A stretch of 47,856 nucleotides of DNA from Thiomicrospira sp. (GTDB lineage: Bacteria > Pseudomonadota > Gammaproteobacteria > Thiomicrospirales > Thiomicrospiraceae). Numbering within the stretch: the first letter of the stretch is position 1; every line of letters starts with the position of its first letter. The stretch lies in assembly GCF_014859555.1 (NCBI RefSeq), contig NZ_JACUTY010000010.1, forward strand, positions 1 through 47,856, written 5' to 3'. Positions 46,552 through 47,856 of the stretch are shown here, piece after piece. The position numbers were made by a program, and so were the translations under genes. A model generated the notes under the pieces. It saw only the letters and a list, made by a program, of their open reading frames with translations, was not told the origin of the DNA and did no database searches.

Positions 46552-46574
46552 GCTAACAATTTTCAAAGGTGAAT

Positions 46575-47792
46575 ATGTTTGATCAGGCCGCGCTAAAAGC
46601 ACAATTTCCAATCTTATCTTTATTTGAAAAAGGCCATCCTTTGGTCTATTTGGATAACGCTTCTACTAGTCAAAAACCCATAAAAGTTATTGAAGCCGTT
46701 AATCGTTACTATCGCGAACAAAATGCCAATGTGCATCGTGGCGTATATGGTTTAAGTGAACGCGGCACCGAAGCTTTTGAAGCGGTAAGAGAGCAGGTTC
46801 GGAGTTTACTTAATGCGCGTTCTTATAAAGAAGTGATTTTTGTCAGAGGGGCGACCGAAGCGATTAATTTAGTTGCGCAAAGTTGGGGGCGCGCTAATTT
46901 GGTGGCGGGTGATGAAGTGATTGTGTCTGAAATGGAGCATCATTCAAACCTCGTGCCTTGGCAAATGCTGCGTGATCAACTGGATATTAAGGTGGTTAAA
47001 TGGCCAATTAATGCGCAAGGCGAGTTAAGTTTGGATGATTTGGCTAAATTGATTAATCCACGCACCAAGTTGATTGCGGTTACCCAAATGTCGAATGCGC
47101 TGGGTACGATTAATCCAATTGAGCAAATTGTAAAACTGGCACGCAAAACGGATATAAAAGTTTTGGTGGATGGAGCGCAATCCATTTCGCATATGGCGGT
47201 GGATGTTCAGGCGTTAGACTGCGACTTCTTTGTGTTTTCGGGTCACAAAATGTATGGACCAACTGGTATTGGCGGTTTGGTTGCCAAGCAGGATTTATTA
47301 GAAGCCATGCCACCGTATCAAGGTGGTGGCGACATGATTTATTCGGTCACCTTTGATAAAACCGAATACAACGAGCTGCCCTATAAGTTTGAAGCCGGCA
47401 CACCCAATATTGCCGGGGTAATTGGCTTGGGTGCCGCTATCGAGTTTATTCAGACGTTAGGATTTAAACAAATTGCGAGCATTGAAAACGATTTGCTGAA
47501 ATACGCCACCCAGCGTTTAACTGAGATTGATGGCTTGCGTATTATAGGTACCGCGAAAAATAAAGGAGCGGTGGTCTCGTTTGTTATAGAAGGCGCACAC
47601 CCACATGATTTAGCGACCTTGCTGGATCAAGATGGGGTCGCGGTGAGAGCCAGTCATCACTGTGCAATGCCAGTGATGCAAAAGTTTGATGTGCCGGCCA
47701 CCGTGCGTGCTTCGTTTGGTGTTTATAACACCTGTGAAGATGTTGATCGTTTAGTAGATTCTGTGAATGAAGCGCTGGATATGTTACGCTAA
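46575..47792 (+). CDS. sufS: Cysteine desulfurase SufS (group II)
   Basis: PLP enzyme that takes sulfur from cysteine for Fe-S assembly. It is 405 residues from the ATG at 46575, chosen because AAAGG lies 5 bases upstream; a GTG at 46569 is in frame but overlaps that site. The PLP lysine is Lys225 in F-S-G-H-K-M-Y-G, the persulfide Cys is Cys363 in S-H-H-C-A-M-P, and the short active loop is group II-like. It would need SufE or SufU; neither is in the window, which ends 64 bases later. Confidence 0.96.
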   Translation: MFDQAALKAQFPILSLFEKGHPLVYLDNASTSQKPIKVIEAVNRYYREQNANVHRGVYGLSERGTEAFEAVREQVRSLLNARSYKEVIFVRGATEAINLVAQSWGRANLVAGDEVIVSEMEHHSNLVPWQMLRDQLDIKVVKWPINAQGELSLDDLAKLINPRTKLIAVTQMSNALGTINPIEQIVKLARKTDIKVLVDGAQSISHMAVDVQALDCDFFVFSGHKMYGPTGIGGLVAKQDLLEAMPPYQGGGDMIYSVTFDKTEYNELPYKFEAGTPNIAGVIGLGAAIEFIQTLGFKQIASIENDLLKYATQRLTEIDGLRIIGTAKNKGAVVSFVIEGAHPHDLATLLDQDGVAVRASHHCAMPVMQKFDVPATVRASFGVYNTCEDVDRLVDSVNEALDMLR

Positions 47793-47801
47793 TCATCAAC
47801 T

Positions 47802-47856
47802 GGGCATCTCGATTAACCCCTGGTTGATTCTGCGGGACTTAAAGGTCACTTATTCT
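47802..47856. repeat. Contig-terminal inverted repeat, right copy
   Basis: Exact reverse complement of bases 1-55, beginning GGGCATCTCGATTAACC just 9 bases after the sufS stop codon. See the left copy for interpretation. Confidence 0.85.

Overview
The window looks like a chromosomal contig from a mid-GC gammaproteobacterium. The divergent ispB / rplU-rpmA-obgE block, ssb behind a YajR-type transporter, groESL, argC-erpA, rplM-rpsI, znuABC and sufBCDS all fit that class. A free-living, probably marine, sulfur-oxidiser-type lineage (Thiomicrospira/Hydrogenovibrio-like) is plausible, but this is a guess from gene content. No rRNA or tRNA gene was seen.

Layout. 0.1-2.2 kb: yajR-like transporter and ssb. 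2.3-4.2 kb: a membrane diguanylate cyclase and an unrecognised protein. 4.2-9.2 kb: ispB, facing rplU-rpmA-obgE-proB and a small outer-membrane barrel. 9.2-11.6 kb: MFS and DUF389 membrane proteins. 11.6-14.7 kb: a BetT-type osmolyte carrier co-transcribed with a porin. 14.8-22.3 kb: an EAL protein, groESL behind a heat-shock-type promoter, a periplasmic thioredoxin, argC, erpA, citrate synthase and rplM-rpsI. 22.4-32.1 kb: a blue-light/photo-oxidative cluster with a short LOV photoreceptor, a MerR/LitR-type regulator, photolyase and lipid-modifying enzymes; a divergent SDR-NTF2-MFS operon shares its promoter region. 32.3-39.3 kb: a compact defence operon (hsdS, a Septu-like ATPase and HNH pair, a DUF1016 nuclease, hsdM) with no hsdR. 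39.6-42.8 kb: znuCB, znuA and a reduced CobW-like P-loop protein. 42.8-47.8 kb: sufBCDS.

Two signals cross gene boundaries. First, the palindrome ACCAGGCCTGGT recurs: 16 perfect CCAGGCCTGG copies plus 4 one-base variants in 47.9 kb. It occurs in genes on both strands and in intergenic hairpins, and is absent from the defence island. It behaves like a genome-wide highly iterated palindrome (HIP/DUS-like) and is the most striking feature here. Second, the first 55 bases are the exact reverse complement of the last 55. This is what is expected when both contig ends run into the same end of a multicopy repeat, probably an insertion sequence.

The genes group into recognisable jobs: translation and replication housekeeping, c-di-GMP turnover, osmolyte uptake, protein folding, Fe-S assembly (suf plus erpA), zinc uptake, light-dependent repair with membrane-lipid protection, and anti-phage defence.
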